Of a stretch of DNA of 64,000 nucleotides, positions 52,066-62,947 are shown piece after piece. Both the position numbers and the translations under genes were made by a program. The notes beneath the pieces were generated by a model. It was not told where the DNA came from and did not search any database. It saw nothing but the letters and a program-made list of their open reading frames with translations. The DNA lies in contig NC_030383.2 of the NCBI RefSeq assembly GCF_001625215.2, positions 54,618,380 through 54,682,379 on the forward strand, written 5' to 3'. The stretch's first letter is position 1. The number at the start of each line of letters is the position of its first letter. This stretch comes from Daucus carota subsp. sativus (taxonomy: Eukaryota; Streptophyta; Magnoliopsida; Apiales; Apiaceae).

Positions 52066-52746
52066 ATGGAGGTGGAAACCCTAGTAGATATTGCACGCAG
52101 AGAAAAGGAATTCACAGATTAGTCTGCAGACGAAGATACTGTCAACCGACAAGAAACTTATAGGAAATGGTATGAACATTGTATTTTCATATTATTTGAT
52201 TTTAATTATTATGGTATTCTCTTGTAGCCATTTTACAGTTAATGCTTCACACAGGAACCTATTACAGGAAACAAAAAATGGCAAGGATCAGTTGGAGGCA
52301 TAGTTGATGCACCAATTGATAAAGTCTGGAATCTGGTATCCCAGACAAATAGACTGCCAGAATGGATGCCAATGATCGAAAGATGCACTGGCTTGGATGG
52401 ACACGATGATGCCCCAGGTTACATTCGTCTAGTTTCTGGCTTTATGTTTCCGCAAGAAGATGGAGACAGATCATGGATAAAAGAAAAGCTGGTCTCCATG
52501 GAGCCATTATCACATACCTACACATACAAAATGCTGGCAAGCAATGTAGGCTTAGATGGATCCGTCAATACATTAAAACTTCTAGATTATGGAGATGGTT
52601 GTACATTAGTTAGCTGGTCATATGAGATAAATCCTCTAGAAGGTGCATGTGAGGATAATCTTATAGATTTTCTCGGCTTTCTCTATAAATCGTGTATCAA
52701 TAGGATCCAGGCTGCTTTAGATGCTTCATCACAAAAAGTTGTTTAG
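52066..52746 (+). pseudogene. SRPBCC/lachrymatory-factor-synthase-like gene with damaged first exon
   Basis: Exon 2 (52255-52746) is open for 163 codons, starting EPITGNKKWQGSVGG and containing IDKVWNLVSQTNRLPEWMP, GFMFPQEDGDRSWIKEKL and NVGLDGSVNTLKLLDYGDG. This is the Bet v 1/START-like cavity fold of plant SRPBCC proteins related to lachrymatory-factor synthase. Exon 1 reads MEVETLVDIARREKEFTD, then a TAG at 52120-52122, then SADEDTVNRQETYRKW. At the junction, aaatg|gtatg leaves the frame one base short of exon 2, as if one G of a tgg|gtatg donor had been lost. Two separate faults in exon 1 suggest a pseudogene. A shortened protein from the ATG at 52366 would lack the first strand and helix. 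Function of the intact family is mostly unknown. Confidence 0.7.
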
Positions 52747-53508
52747 TTTTAGCATGTCCTAACTATACTGAAGAAAATGACGATCATGAAGCAATGATGT
52801 TTTAGTATTATTCCTCATTTGAATCTCTGTTGTGTAAAAACTAAGGCTTCCATGTAGTGCATAACATTGTATTTTATGCACCATTGATAAATACATGTAA
52901 CTTAGTTGTGTTAGGTATTGCATACTTGTCATTTTGTGAGATATATGCAGACTTCTAAACTTAATTTTGATACGTTAGCAATGTTCCACATCTGCATAGA
53001 TCAAAAATTGAGTGCCCTCATGTAAATCTGGAATTATGCATTCTTCATAAGATCCTGAACCTTTGCGTAATAAGTAGCAACTTAGGAAACAAAATTATCT
53101 GGCATAGCAAAAGTAATTGATGTTAGAACAAAGCATAAGATAATTCACTATGATTCAATGAAAATAAAGCCTCAGAACCTAAAAGATGAATAGATATGCA
53201 GTTGAGACATATATTTCAGATAGCCCTGGTCTAACATCAGTTTCAGTCAACTGATAACAGCAAGGACCTTATTAGCTTACTTCAAACCTCTTGCAGAGAG
53301 ACATGTAACTACATTATGTAATATGTAAGGAAGCTTATAAGGATGCATGGCTGTATACTCTTGCTCACCTAACCAACTAAAATGACATTCCCTCTCGGAC
53401 TATTAAATCCCTCCTCACTTCTAGCTGCAGGGTTCAAATCACACACATTACATAAAAAGTGTGGAAAAATAATAATATCAAGAACTACATATTACAAGCT
53501 AATACACA
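52747..53508. other. Spacer upstream of the laccase gene
   Basis: No gene or repeat is seen. The first 150 bases are probably 3' UTR of the preceding gene. The last 150 bases should hold the laccase promoter; no definite motif was found. Confidence 0.4.
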
Positions 53509-55772
53509 ATGGCATATAGGTTTAGCATGATTCTAATATTTCTGGCAGCTGTCCTCTTTCCAGCACCAGTTGAATCTGCTGTTCGTCACTACAAGTTCAA
53601 TGTAAGTCCACTGTTCTGTTCTTGCTAGTCATCTATTCACGTCTTCAGTTTTAAGATTGTATAAATGTTTAGTTATTTAAGTATGCTTCACAATGCTAGG
53701 TTGTGATGACAAATGTAACAAAACTTTGTGCAACGAAGTCCATTGTTACAGTCAATGGGAAGTTTCCAGGGCCTCCGATTTATGCAAGGGAAGGCGATAC
53801 AGTGATTGTCAAAGTTATCAACAATGTTCAGTACAATGTGACAATTCACTGGTAAGGCCTCACTACTATCTGTTCAAAATAAACATTAAGATTTAATCTT
53901 CAACTCATTGATTGGTATAACTAAAGATTTGTAATCATTCAGGCATGGCGTGCGGCAGCTGAGAACAGGTTGGGCTGATGGACCTGGATACATCACACAA
54001 TGCCCGATACAGACGGGGCAGAGCTACGTTTACAACTTCACCCTCACAGGACAAAGAGGGACATTACTTTGGCATGCACATATTTCTTGGCTTAGGGCAA
54101 CTCTACATGGTGCAATTGTTATATTGCCTAAGAAGAAAGTTCCTTACCCATTTCCAAAACCTCACAAGGAAAAAGTCATCATTTTAGGTGCATATGCAAA
54201 AATTACAAGTACCCTTGTCTTTGAATGTTTTAAATTTTGCTTATAACTAAGTTTCTGTCATGAGGTTCTTCCTTGCACTGTTATAGTACATACAGAGCTG
54301 ATTTATTCAAAAGTACAGTGAACACTAGCTTAAAAGTCCTAAAAACTCTCTTTCTTTAATTGAGTATGTAGGGGAGTGGTGGAAATCAGACGTCGAAACT
54401 GTGATCAACCAGGCCATGCAGACGGGTCTGCCACCGAATTTATCTGATGCACATACCATTAACGGACGTCCAGGACCTGCTCCTAATTGCTCTTTGTCTT
54501 CAGGTACTTCATGCCTTGTACATAAGCTCTTTTTATAATTTACTCTTTATATAACAAGCCTTTGGAGAAGGGCAAAAAAAATCCATTTCTGCTAAACCTG
54601 AAAGAAATAAGAATTATTGAATTAATACCAAGAATTCTGTTCAGGATATACACTAAACGTTAAGAGTGGCAAGACATATTTGTTGCGCATCATCAACGCT
54701 GCTTTAAACGATGATCTCTTCTTCAAGATTGCCAACCACAATCTAACTGTTGTTGACGTAGATGCCTGTTACACAAAACCAATCAAAACAGACATTATTT
54801 TCATAGCTCCAGGCCAGACCACAAATGCTCTTCTAACAGCAGATCAAGCCCCTGGAAAATACTCAATAGCTATTTCACCTTTTATGGACACTGTGGTCCC
54901 TGTTGACAACATGATCTCCACGGGTGCTGTACGTTACAAAGGTCTTCCTCCATTTCCTAAAACAACCCTTACTGCAATGCCTCCCAAAAATGCCACCCCA
55001 GTGGTGAAATCATACCTAAATTCTCTACGTAGCCTCAACTCGAAACAGTTCCCTAGTAAAGTCCCTCTGGATATTGATCATTCCTTGTTTTTGACTATCG
55101 GTGTTGGGATGAATCCCTGTGCTACATGTGTTAATGGAACAAAATCTGTGGGAGATATCAACAATATTACTTTTGTAATGCCTACTACTGCTATACTTCA
55201 AGCTCATTATTATGGCATTGGAGGTGTTTTTACTGATGATTTCCCTGGAAATCCACCAATGCCTTTTAATTATACGGGGAGTGTACCAACTAATATGCAG
55301 ACTATGAACGGGACTAAAGTTTACAGAGTAGCATACAATTCTACAGTTCAAGTTGTGTTACAGGGTACATCTTTTATAGCACCTGAGAGTCATCCAACAC
55401 ATCTGCATGGTCATAATTTCTATACTGTTGGAAGTGGTTCGGGTAATTATGATCCCGAAAAGGACCCCAAATCATTTAACCTTGTTGATCCTGTCGAGAG
55501 AAATACTATGAGTGTACCTACTGCTGGATGGATTGCTATCAGATTTCTGGCCGATAATCCAGGTAATTTAATTAAATATAACACAAAGCAACTATTTCAT
55601 GTTGATTTTTTTCTTTTTACAAGCGAATTCATTTGTTACAGGTGTGTGGTTTCTGCATTGTCATCTGGAAGTGCACACATCCTGGGGCTTAAAGATGGCG
55701 TTTCTGGTGGATGATGGTGAAGGGCCAACGCAGTCTCTTCCACCGCCTCCAAGTGACCTCCCAAAATGTTAA
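53509..55772 (+). CDS. Laccase (secreted multicopper oxidase)
   Basis: Six exons: 53509-53601, 53700-53851, 53943-54187, 54372-54503, 54645-55562 and 55642-55772, giving about 556 residues. A signal peptide ([17 protein letters not shown]) leads to the mature protein near residue 24. All four copper-ligand motifs are present: HWHGV (about 81), WHAH (about 125), [11 protein letters not shown] (about 457) and [11 protein letters not shown] (about 518). Several NxT/NxS sites fit a glycosylated wall protein. Laccases oxidise phenols such as monolignols and flavonoids with O2 in the apoplast. The residue ten after the type-1 Cys is Leu, as in most plant laccases. The paralogue number cannot be told from sequence memory alone. 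Confidence 0.93.
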
Positions 55773-56118
55773 GAGGATTAGATTAGGAATTCGACATGGG
55801 AAAAGAATCAGGGGGATTGTTGCTTGTGAATTAATGCAGAGATTCAGACAAAAATTGATGATTGAACAAACATGTGTGTGTGATGTTTGCACAAGAGGAA
55901 ATAAAATAGCTCCAAGAATAGATGGTAAAAGTTTCATTTTATGTGATTTATTTCAGTGTTGAAGGGACTTTTAAATTTGAATGTGAATTTGTTACTCAGG
56001 GTCTGAATGTAAGGGTTGTGTTGAAGATACAGAGTCATTTCTTTTTCATTCTGGTTCTTGATTTCATGCCCCTTTATACAAGTTGGTTTTAGTATAATGC
56101 AGCTGCAAGCCTGCAACT
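55773..56118. other. Laccase 3' region
   Basis: This is the likely 3' UTR of the laccase. The open frames here on both strands resemble nothing. The region ends at the Pack-MULE target site. Confidence 0.45.
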
Positions 56119-56128
56119 GAGAAATTAA
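56119..56128. repeat. Pack-MULE target-site duplication, left
   Basis: The string gagaaattaa abuts the left terminal repeat and is identical to 57146-57155. Confidence 0.8.
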
Positions 56129-57145
56129 GAGTTAAATTCAAAGTTGTGGCCAAACTTTACACTGATTTTCAAAACGATGGTCAGATTTCCAAATTTTCAA
56201 AAACGTGGCCCAACTTTAGCTCCGCTTTTTAAAAGAGTGGCTGCCGTTAAAGAAACGTTAAAAACTTAACGTTAACTATTTTTAAGGGGTATATAGGTCT
56301 AATCCTTATAAAATGTACATATTCTAAACCCTAATTAAACCCTAATTAAGAAGAAGAAGCGTCGGAAATCGCGAGCAACGTGGCTGTGTTTTGCCCAGGC
56401 GAGAGAGAGGGGGAGAGAGAGAGAGAGGGAGAAGGCTGATGGTGGATTCCGGCGAGAGGACCGGCGGAGAAGAGGCAGCGGCAGCGGCCCGCGGTGGCCG
56501 GAAGTGATCATTTGAACTGCTCAACCTGAAAGATCCCAACTCATTCTCTAGTTGGTAACAAGAACCCGATGAGTTTCCAAAGAAAATCCCCAAGCAAGAA
56601 CATTGTTCTGAGCACAGATCTTGACAAGAGGTCAGATCCACATCATACTTAATAGGTGCAATGAAATCAGTAGCGAAGTAATCGGTGCCATAACAAAGCC
56701 TCAAATATGATATTAATGAAGACGAATTCAACTTACTGCCGTTTCTAGTTGAATTGCAAGAAACCAGCAAAGAATAAGAAGCATCACTTGGCACACAATC
56801 AGTAGTTTTCGAAGATCCAGCTTTAAAGTTAGACGGACATGAACATAGAGGAGCCCCTGATTGAGAATCATCTGTGCATAAGCCTACACTCCCACAGATA
56901 AAGCAAAATCTGTGTTTCTATCAGCAGTAGAATAGCCACTGACCATGAATTGGCCTGACACATCCAACTTGATAATTCTGAACCCATTTTTACCCCTGTT
57001 TTCGATAGTCCCGTTAGTGGTTTTTAATGGCAGCCACTCTTTTAAAAAGCGGAGTTAAAGTTTGGCCACTTTTTTGAAAATTTGGAAGTCTAGCCACTTT
57101 TTTGAAAATCGGTGTAAAGTTTGGCCACAACTCTAAAGTTTACTC
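56129..57145. mobile_element. Pack-MULE-type element with captured receptor-kinase fragment
   Basis: Terminal inverted repeats of about 120 bp (56129-56249 and 57025-57145) share ttgtggccaaactttacac and cgctttttaaaagagtggct. Both start GAGT, as Mutator ends often start GAG. Direct repeats gagaaattaa flank the element exactly at 56119-56128 and 57146-57155; a 10-bp duplication fits MULEs (9-11 bp). The 775-bp interior has no transposase. It holds two unrelated pieces of gene-like DNA: a GC-rich, GA-repeat block (56340-56505) and part of an S-domain receptor kinase (56506-56990). Confidence 0.85.
56342..56990 (-). pseudogene. Captured G-type lectin S-receptor-like kinase fragment, fused to GC-rich sequence
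   Basis: On the minus strand, about 56990-56900 gives RIIKLDVSGQFMVSGYSTADR. After a frame change near 56900 comes CGSVGLCTDDSQ and LCSCPSNFKAGSSKTTDCV, an EGF/S-locus-type region. This is followed by YGTDYFATDFIAPIKYDVDL and CQDLCSEQCSCLGIFFGNSS, a PAN/apple-like domain. These are the extracellular parts of an S-domain receptor kinase. The lectin, membrane and kinase parts are missing. At about 56505 the homology stops and the frame runs on into the GC-rich block for some 50 codons (RPPRAAAAASSPPVLSPES) to a stop at 56342-56344. The frame from 56794 is a 150-codon chimera. It is a captured fragment, not a receptor. Confidence 0.8.
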
Positions 57146-57155
57146 GAGAAATTAA
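57146..57155. repeat. Pack-MULE target-site duplication, right
   Basis: The string gagaaattaa abuts the right terminal repeat and is identical to 56119-56128. Confidence 0.8.
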
Positions 57156-57189
57156 TTAGCATAAATTATGTATGTTCTGGCAACTTCCA

Positions 57190-57800
57190 TTAAAAATAAT
57201 ACAAGTACTAAGAAATAAATGTAGCTCCATGCCTCCATATTCATTCTCCAATTTATCATTGCAAGTGAATAGGTATTAATCGATGGAAGGTGGATAAACA
57301 TTTCTGTATAGGATATTTAGAGTTGTTTTAAGCACGGTAAGTATGTTGTGGCAATCAACTTATCCAAAGTGTTGTTCTTGATTCATTCTCCAATAGTTAT
57401 CTCCTTTCGTGTCATACTAAGAAATGAATGTAGCGCCATTTTCATTCTCCAGACGTTTGGTTCATGATTAATGAGTTCGGTTAACAGGAATTGGAATCTC
57501 AAATTCATGTTGGTGTTTGGATTAGTAATTTTGTGACATGGAATGGAAACTCCAATCCCACTTGAAGGGTAAATCATTCCTTACACTCCTCTGGGATACT
57601 TGTTCCTATATCCCTCATTCTCATTCTCGATCCTCATTCTCATTCACTATCCAAACGCCCCCAAGAATACTAGCATGCATGATTTACATTTTATCCTTGC
57701 AAGTGGATCGGTATGAATCAATGGAAGGTGGATAAACATTTCCGCATAAGATATTTAGAGTTGGTTTAAGCGCGGTAAGTATGTTGTAGCAATTGCGAAC
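57190..57800. repeat. Direct duplication split by a MITE-like insert
   Basis: The stretch cgatggaaggtggataaaca to ggtaagtatgttgtggcaat (about 57280-57356) recurs as aatggaaggtggataaacat to ggtaagtatgttgtagcaat (about 57720-57795), so roughly 100 bp is duplicated. Between the copies, gacgtttggttcatg (about 57452) and actatccaaacgcccc (about 57647) face each other like the ends of a small transposon. No gene is present. Confidence 0.5.
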
Positions 57801-58209
57801 CTTGGTACTCACTTGGGACTTGAAACTTGGACTCACTTATCCAAACTACTGTTGTTCGCCAGCAAAACCTATACAGAAAATGAGAAAATCAGGCGCCAGT
57901 TATATTCAAGATCTTGTTACAAATAATTTAGCAGTAGCTAATTCATCGGGAAAGGGTGAGTAGAGATTTTTTATGAAGAAATAATGACACACTCTGGGGC
58001 AAGGGCTAGCTAGACAGCCTGAGTCTGCATTCCAATAACTCTGCATCTTTTGCTTTTTTTCTCCAGTTCAATCACATGAAGATGTATCCTTGCAGGACCA
58101 CTCATACCATTTTCATATTCTATTTTTAGATTCCTCGGAGCTAAGGGCTTCAATATCATAACTCTGCCCCTACTAGATTCACAATATTTATATTTATATA
58201 TAAATTTGA

Positions 58210-58410
58210 TTTTACACGAAACACGACACGAAAACGAAGGTACACGACACGAAAATACACGAACGCTAAACGGGATGGTTTTTTGTTTGGTATTTGAGTA
58301 CACGACACGAACGACACGAAAACTAAGGTACAAGACACGAAAATACACGAACGCTAAACGGGATGATTTTGTGTTTGGTATTTGAGTACACGACACGAAA
58401 GGTACACGAT
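58210..58410. repeat. Tandem repeat, ~88-bp unit
   Basis: The phrase aaaatacacgaacgctaaac occurs at about 58252 and 58340. Each copy is followed by gggatg and tttggtatttgagtacacga and preceded by clusters of acacgacacgaa. The unit is about 88 bp with two full copies. The open frames on the minus strand here are repeat translations. Confidence 0.75.
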
Positions 58411-60385
58411 CCTCACGAATTGTCAGGTCTACTTAAAAGTTAAAACTGTCTGTTTTAGAGAAACTGAGGTCTGAGGTGGTAGTTAAACAGAACCTAATTT
58501 CTTTTCGCAAATCTTAACATCATTCGAACTTGACAACTTTTTGTACGACTACTACTTTAATTATTCAACTTGCGCACTCACTTTAATTAGTTTGTAATTA
58601 AGTTACCGACAATCTAACCGCATTCATTAACCTGGCATCTTAGGTATCTTGTCCTTTGTCCAAGAACCTTAAAAGAATCTAATAATATCCCTCTGCACTA
58701 ACCTCACTTTAATTACATCTAAAATTTTCGACTGAAATACAATTCCTGACCTAAAAAATTTAGTTCCAGTTCAATTAATAGTTTTTTTTTCAAGTTAAGT
58801 ATCAACCCGATACTATATAGCACAGTTTCAAATCTACCACTCATAATTTCGAGATCTCAAATTAGTCATTTTTCATACAAAATTGTTGATTTTCGGTGAT
58901 AAGTTTGAAATTTTCTGACGGAAAGTAGTCAATTTGAGACTCCAATTTTATTGATGACAAATTTTATAAAAAATTTGCTAACTCCATGATGGATGTTTTT
59001 GAGCCTATTGACTGAAAAAAATGTCACATGTCTCCAAAACCAGGGATAAGTGGATAACCTCAAACTGCACATATGCCGACTACTACGTGTACAAACCGTT
59101 TTGCAGGCATTGCCATATGCCTTATCAGACTTATCAACAGCTACTTAATCCAAAGAGTTGCATTTCAAACTTGCCCCTTTAGTCTATTTTGTTACTTTGT
59201 TAATTAGATTATTAAACTACACTTAGACTCCATTAAACACGTTTTCATTTTTTTTGTTTTTCTTTTTGAGACATTGGATGATCATGAAGATCACAATAGA
59301 ATAAATATCCAAATCGGTTTAAAAAATGATCACATACTGTGTTTTTCTTGTATTCCCGGTAAATTTATTGTGCAAATCTCGCAAATTTTATGTTGAAAAT
59401 TAGTATATCCGTGGAAAATGTTGTGCAATCCTCTTATCGACAGTATTATTCGATTTAAAAGTTTTCCAGGGACCTAAATATTACAAATTCATTCCATGTA
59501 GCCACAAATAAAGATTGATTGTACATGTCAGAGAAGAAAAATCAAATCTTTTCTGATAATGATAAAAAAGAAGTTGGGAAATTACTGTATGAAATGAAGC
59601 ACAAGAGTAAATAGCTACAGCCATAGCTTTTGAGTCTACTGTTTTCACCTTTAAAAAGTAGTGAATTGCCAAAAGATGATCCAGTGGCAATCAAAACTTT
59701 TGCATAAGCTGACATAATAAAGAATCTTGATATTTTTTTACACAGTGCAAGAGCAGCCAGGCCCTTTTTCTTTACCTATCTAGTATCTATACTATAAGAA
59801 CAAATGCATATTCACTTATCATAATATTCTTCATCTGTAATAACCATTGCCTCAACATTTTTTCATGTCTCCTTTTCTGTTTCTAATTTTACTTTCATTT
59901 GGGTTCATTCATGACCAAGTTCTTCAAGTATTGTCACACACCTTGTAATTTTTGTAGCTTAATCTAGTGTTAAGAAAGAAGATTACCCTTTAAATTTCTT
60001 GTTTTTCTAGCATAATCAGTTTTTTTTCCTATCTAATGGCCTTTGGCCCATCTCATAAAATTTTCGCCATAGATTTTAAGTTTTAGTTCTTTCTTAGCCA
60101 GTTTGTACTTTGTATCTTAGCATTGATAGTAGTGTTTAAAGGTTTGTAGTTGAGTTGGTAAGAGACAGTTTCCTGATTAGCCAATTCTAATAAGGTTTGT
60201 AGTTCAAGTTTTTGGATTTTTACTTATGTTCTTGATAATATTGAGCATTTACACTTTACTGTAATTTATGCATTCTTGGTGTTTGTTATGTTACTTTGAG
60301 TGTGTTGGAGTACTAATTGTTGTGGATATTGTGCCAACTTCAGGAGTTTGCATTGCTATAAATAAAAGATTGAGCTTTGCAAGTT
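58411..60385. other. Spacer and promoter region of the MYB gene
   Basis: No gene or clear element is recognised. The last 500 bases probably include promoter and 5' leader of the MYB gene. Confidence 0.4.
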
Positions 60386-61487
60386 ATGGAAACATTGTAT
60401 CCAGCTTCACATACTTTCAGCTCAAGTTACTTGATGCAAGATTGCAAGAGCACAATTTGGACTAAAGAAGAGAACAAGAAGTTTGAAAGTGCTCTTGCAT
60501 TGTTTGATAAGGACACCCCGGATCGATGGATAAAAGTTGCAGACATGATTCCTGGGAAATCAGTTTTAGATGTGATGAAACAGTATCAGAATTTGGTAGC
60601 TGATATTACTGATATAGAAGCTGGTTTAGTCCCCCTCCCAGGATACCTGGCTTCTTCCTGCACACTGGAATTGATGAAGAATGGCGAGTTTAACGGGTTT
60701 AAAAAACGCCCTATGGGATGTAGATCCTCTGATCAGGAGAAGAAGAAAGGCGTTCCTTGGACCGAGGATGAGCACAGGTAAACAACAATGTCATCTGTGT
60801 AAATTGTCCACATATAGTGAATACATTTTCTAGGAGCTGATATGTTTGGTGATGAATTGCTGAATAGTTCAAGAATGTTATGAATATTATTGACCTTATG
60901 AATGTATACCTGGAAACATCAAATTTTAGCATGTAACATGCCTTAGATTATACTTTGCTCAATGCAGTTCTTTTTTTGTTAATGGTTACTTGGATGGACT
61001 AAATTTTAGGCGGTTCTTGATGGGGCTCCAGAAGCATGGTAAAGGGGATTGGAGGAACATTTCGCGTGATTTTGTAGTTACGAAGACATCAACTCAAGTG
61101 GCAAGTCATGCTCAGAAATATTACTTGAGACAGCAGCTTGCAGAAGGTAAAGAAAAGAGGAGGCCTAGCATCCATGACATCACGACGGTCCATCTTACAA
61201 GTGATGCTCAATCCGACAATCACAAATTCGCCTCTCATGACAAGTCTGCCTTGATTCCATTGCCGGAAAAGTGCATTACAGCACCGAAAATGTTTCTTGA
61301 CTGGAACCACTTGGATAATGGCTCAATCCTGGACTGCAGCTCGACGTATAATGACCTATGTGTGCCATATTCGCAGGAGAGTGCTCTGCGTGATTTTAAA
61401 GTTCAGAAGGGTGGCGCCCGTGTAGCTGACTTCGGGCTTCTGGATTTAGGATTTCAGTTCCAGTCAACCAAATATCAGATTTGGTGA
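60386..61487 (+). CDS. DIVARICATA-like MYB transcription factor
   Basis: Two exons, 60386-60777 and 61010-61487, give 289 residues. The start METLYPASH is the family's usual start; codons upstream are in frame but lack a better ATG. A first SANT-type MYB repeat runs about residues 25-75 ([18 protein letters not shown] to VMKQYQNL). A second repeat runs about 123-175 ([20 protein letters not shown] to [12 protein letters not shown]). It is followed by [12 protein letters not shown], conserved in DIVARICATA proteins. The intron falls in the second repeat, after DEH, at the usual place. These factors bind I-box-like DNA and act in flower symmetry and other programmes. The signature SHAQKYF is here SHAQKYY. 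The C-terminus ([12 protein letters not shown]) is not otherwise recognised. Confidence 0.92.
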
Positions 61488-62947
61488 AGAGAGCGCGATA
61501 TCAATAGTCAAGCAGTTGATTAAAATGCAAAAGATCTTATGTCAGTTATCTTACAAGTACTTTTTACAAGACTAGAAATGGATTCAGTTCAAGCTGTGGT
61601 AGCTTTAATTTGTTATGAGACTATTGAATGTGTGTATATATAAATTTCTACTTACTCACAATTGCTTTTATCTGAGTCCAAAAGTCTGCAATATTACAAC
61701 ATGTTGAATCTTGTAAAAATTAATCACTACCAGCAAGTCTGTTAAAAGAAATCACGTTTAAAAATGGTTCATTTGCCTTTATCATCTGATCAATAATGAT
61801 AAAATTTGACATTCAGTTGTAAAGCTTCCCTAACAAACTCTACCGAGACATCTGTGAATCAGATCACTGAGGTTCAACTCCTCGCTTTAAGTTCATTAAA
61901 AGATCACTCATTCGCTTGAACTGAACTCGCACTAACTTGAGTGCTTGTCAGTATCCACATTTTGAACGTGTGTCTTGCGCGTCTGAGGGAGAGGGACCTC
62001 TCTTAACAAAGCTCACCATCTCTCATGATTTGACTATGTAGGAAACATAAATATTTAAGAGAACAAAGAATCTAGTGCAATCCCTGACTGTTTCGACAGA
62101 TTATTGCACTCAAATCTAGCATAAATTTCGGTGCCAGAACTATGAACTTGTAATGTGATGGAATGTACAGAAGTAAAAACAACAAGTCTGCAGTGCTTAA
62201 GGAAAGTGGAGATATCACTATCTCAGTAGTTGGCATTCCACAATGCAAACCAGAGCTGCTTTTAAGTACTGTAATTGTTCATTTTTAGTTGACATAAAAT
62301 AGTGGCTGCTACTGCTAGTGGCACCATTAGTGGCCCAACCAAATATGTGTATCGCATATATATCATCTGTAAGCCACACATTAGGCAATATAATTATACT
62401 TCTTATGGTTGCATGAACTACTTTCTTTTTACCCTTGTTTATGTCTTTAACTTTCTACAAGTTGAACTAGAAATCACTTTCCCACAGTTCTGGTGTAATT
62501 CTCATCAACTCCTTGAGGTGGAATATGATTGTATACCTTGTCAAAAAGTGCCAATAAATTAACCCCTCCTCTGGTTCTCAGAGTTTGGTTCATCTATCTT
62601 CTAAAAAAAGGCCCTAAACACCACATTCATACAGGTTCTGTGCAAATTCGCGATTACCAAGTTCATTTCTGAATGAAAAGCATGTCCAACATCCGTATCA
62701 TAAGCCCCGCATGCTGTAATATTGTTGACTAGAGATTTGAATCTTGATAGTTTGGACAGATAGATTTAGAAATGTGGTTGGAGCCGACACATACCAAATT
62801 CAGCGTACTAGATGAGTTAGAAAGCACTTTTGAGTGGAGATGATCATAAAAGAATACAGGAGTACAAACAATCTAATGACAAGAGTTTGGTTTAACTTTC
62901 ACTAGCCAGTTAAGACTGAGACTATCAGTCCAACAGTTTAGTCATCA
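61488..62947. other. MYB 3' region and spacer
   Basis: The first 200 bases are likely the MYB 3' UTR. No other gene is supported; the open frame at 62302-62562 has no recognised domain or splice context. Confidence 0.45.

Noticed and set aside
55025..55351. 108-codon minus-strand frame
   Set aside because: It is antisense to laccase exon 5.
58010..58396. 128-codon minus-strand frame with repeated FVSCR-like text
   Set aside because: It is the translation of the 88-bp tandem repeat.
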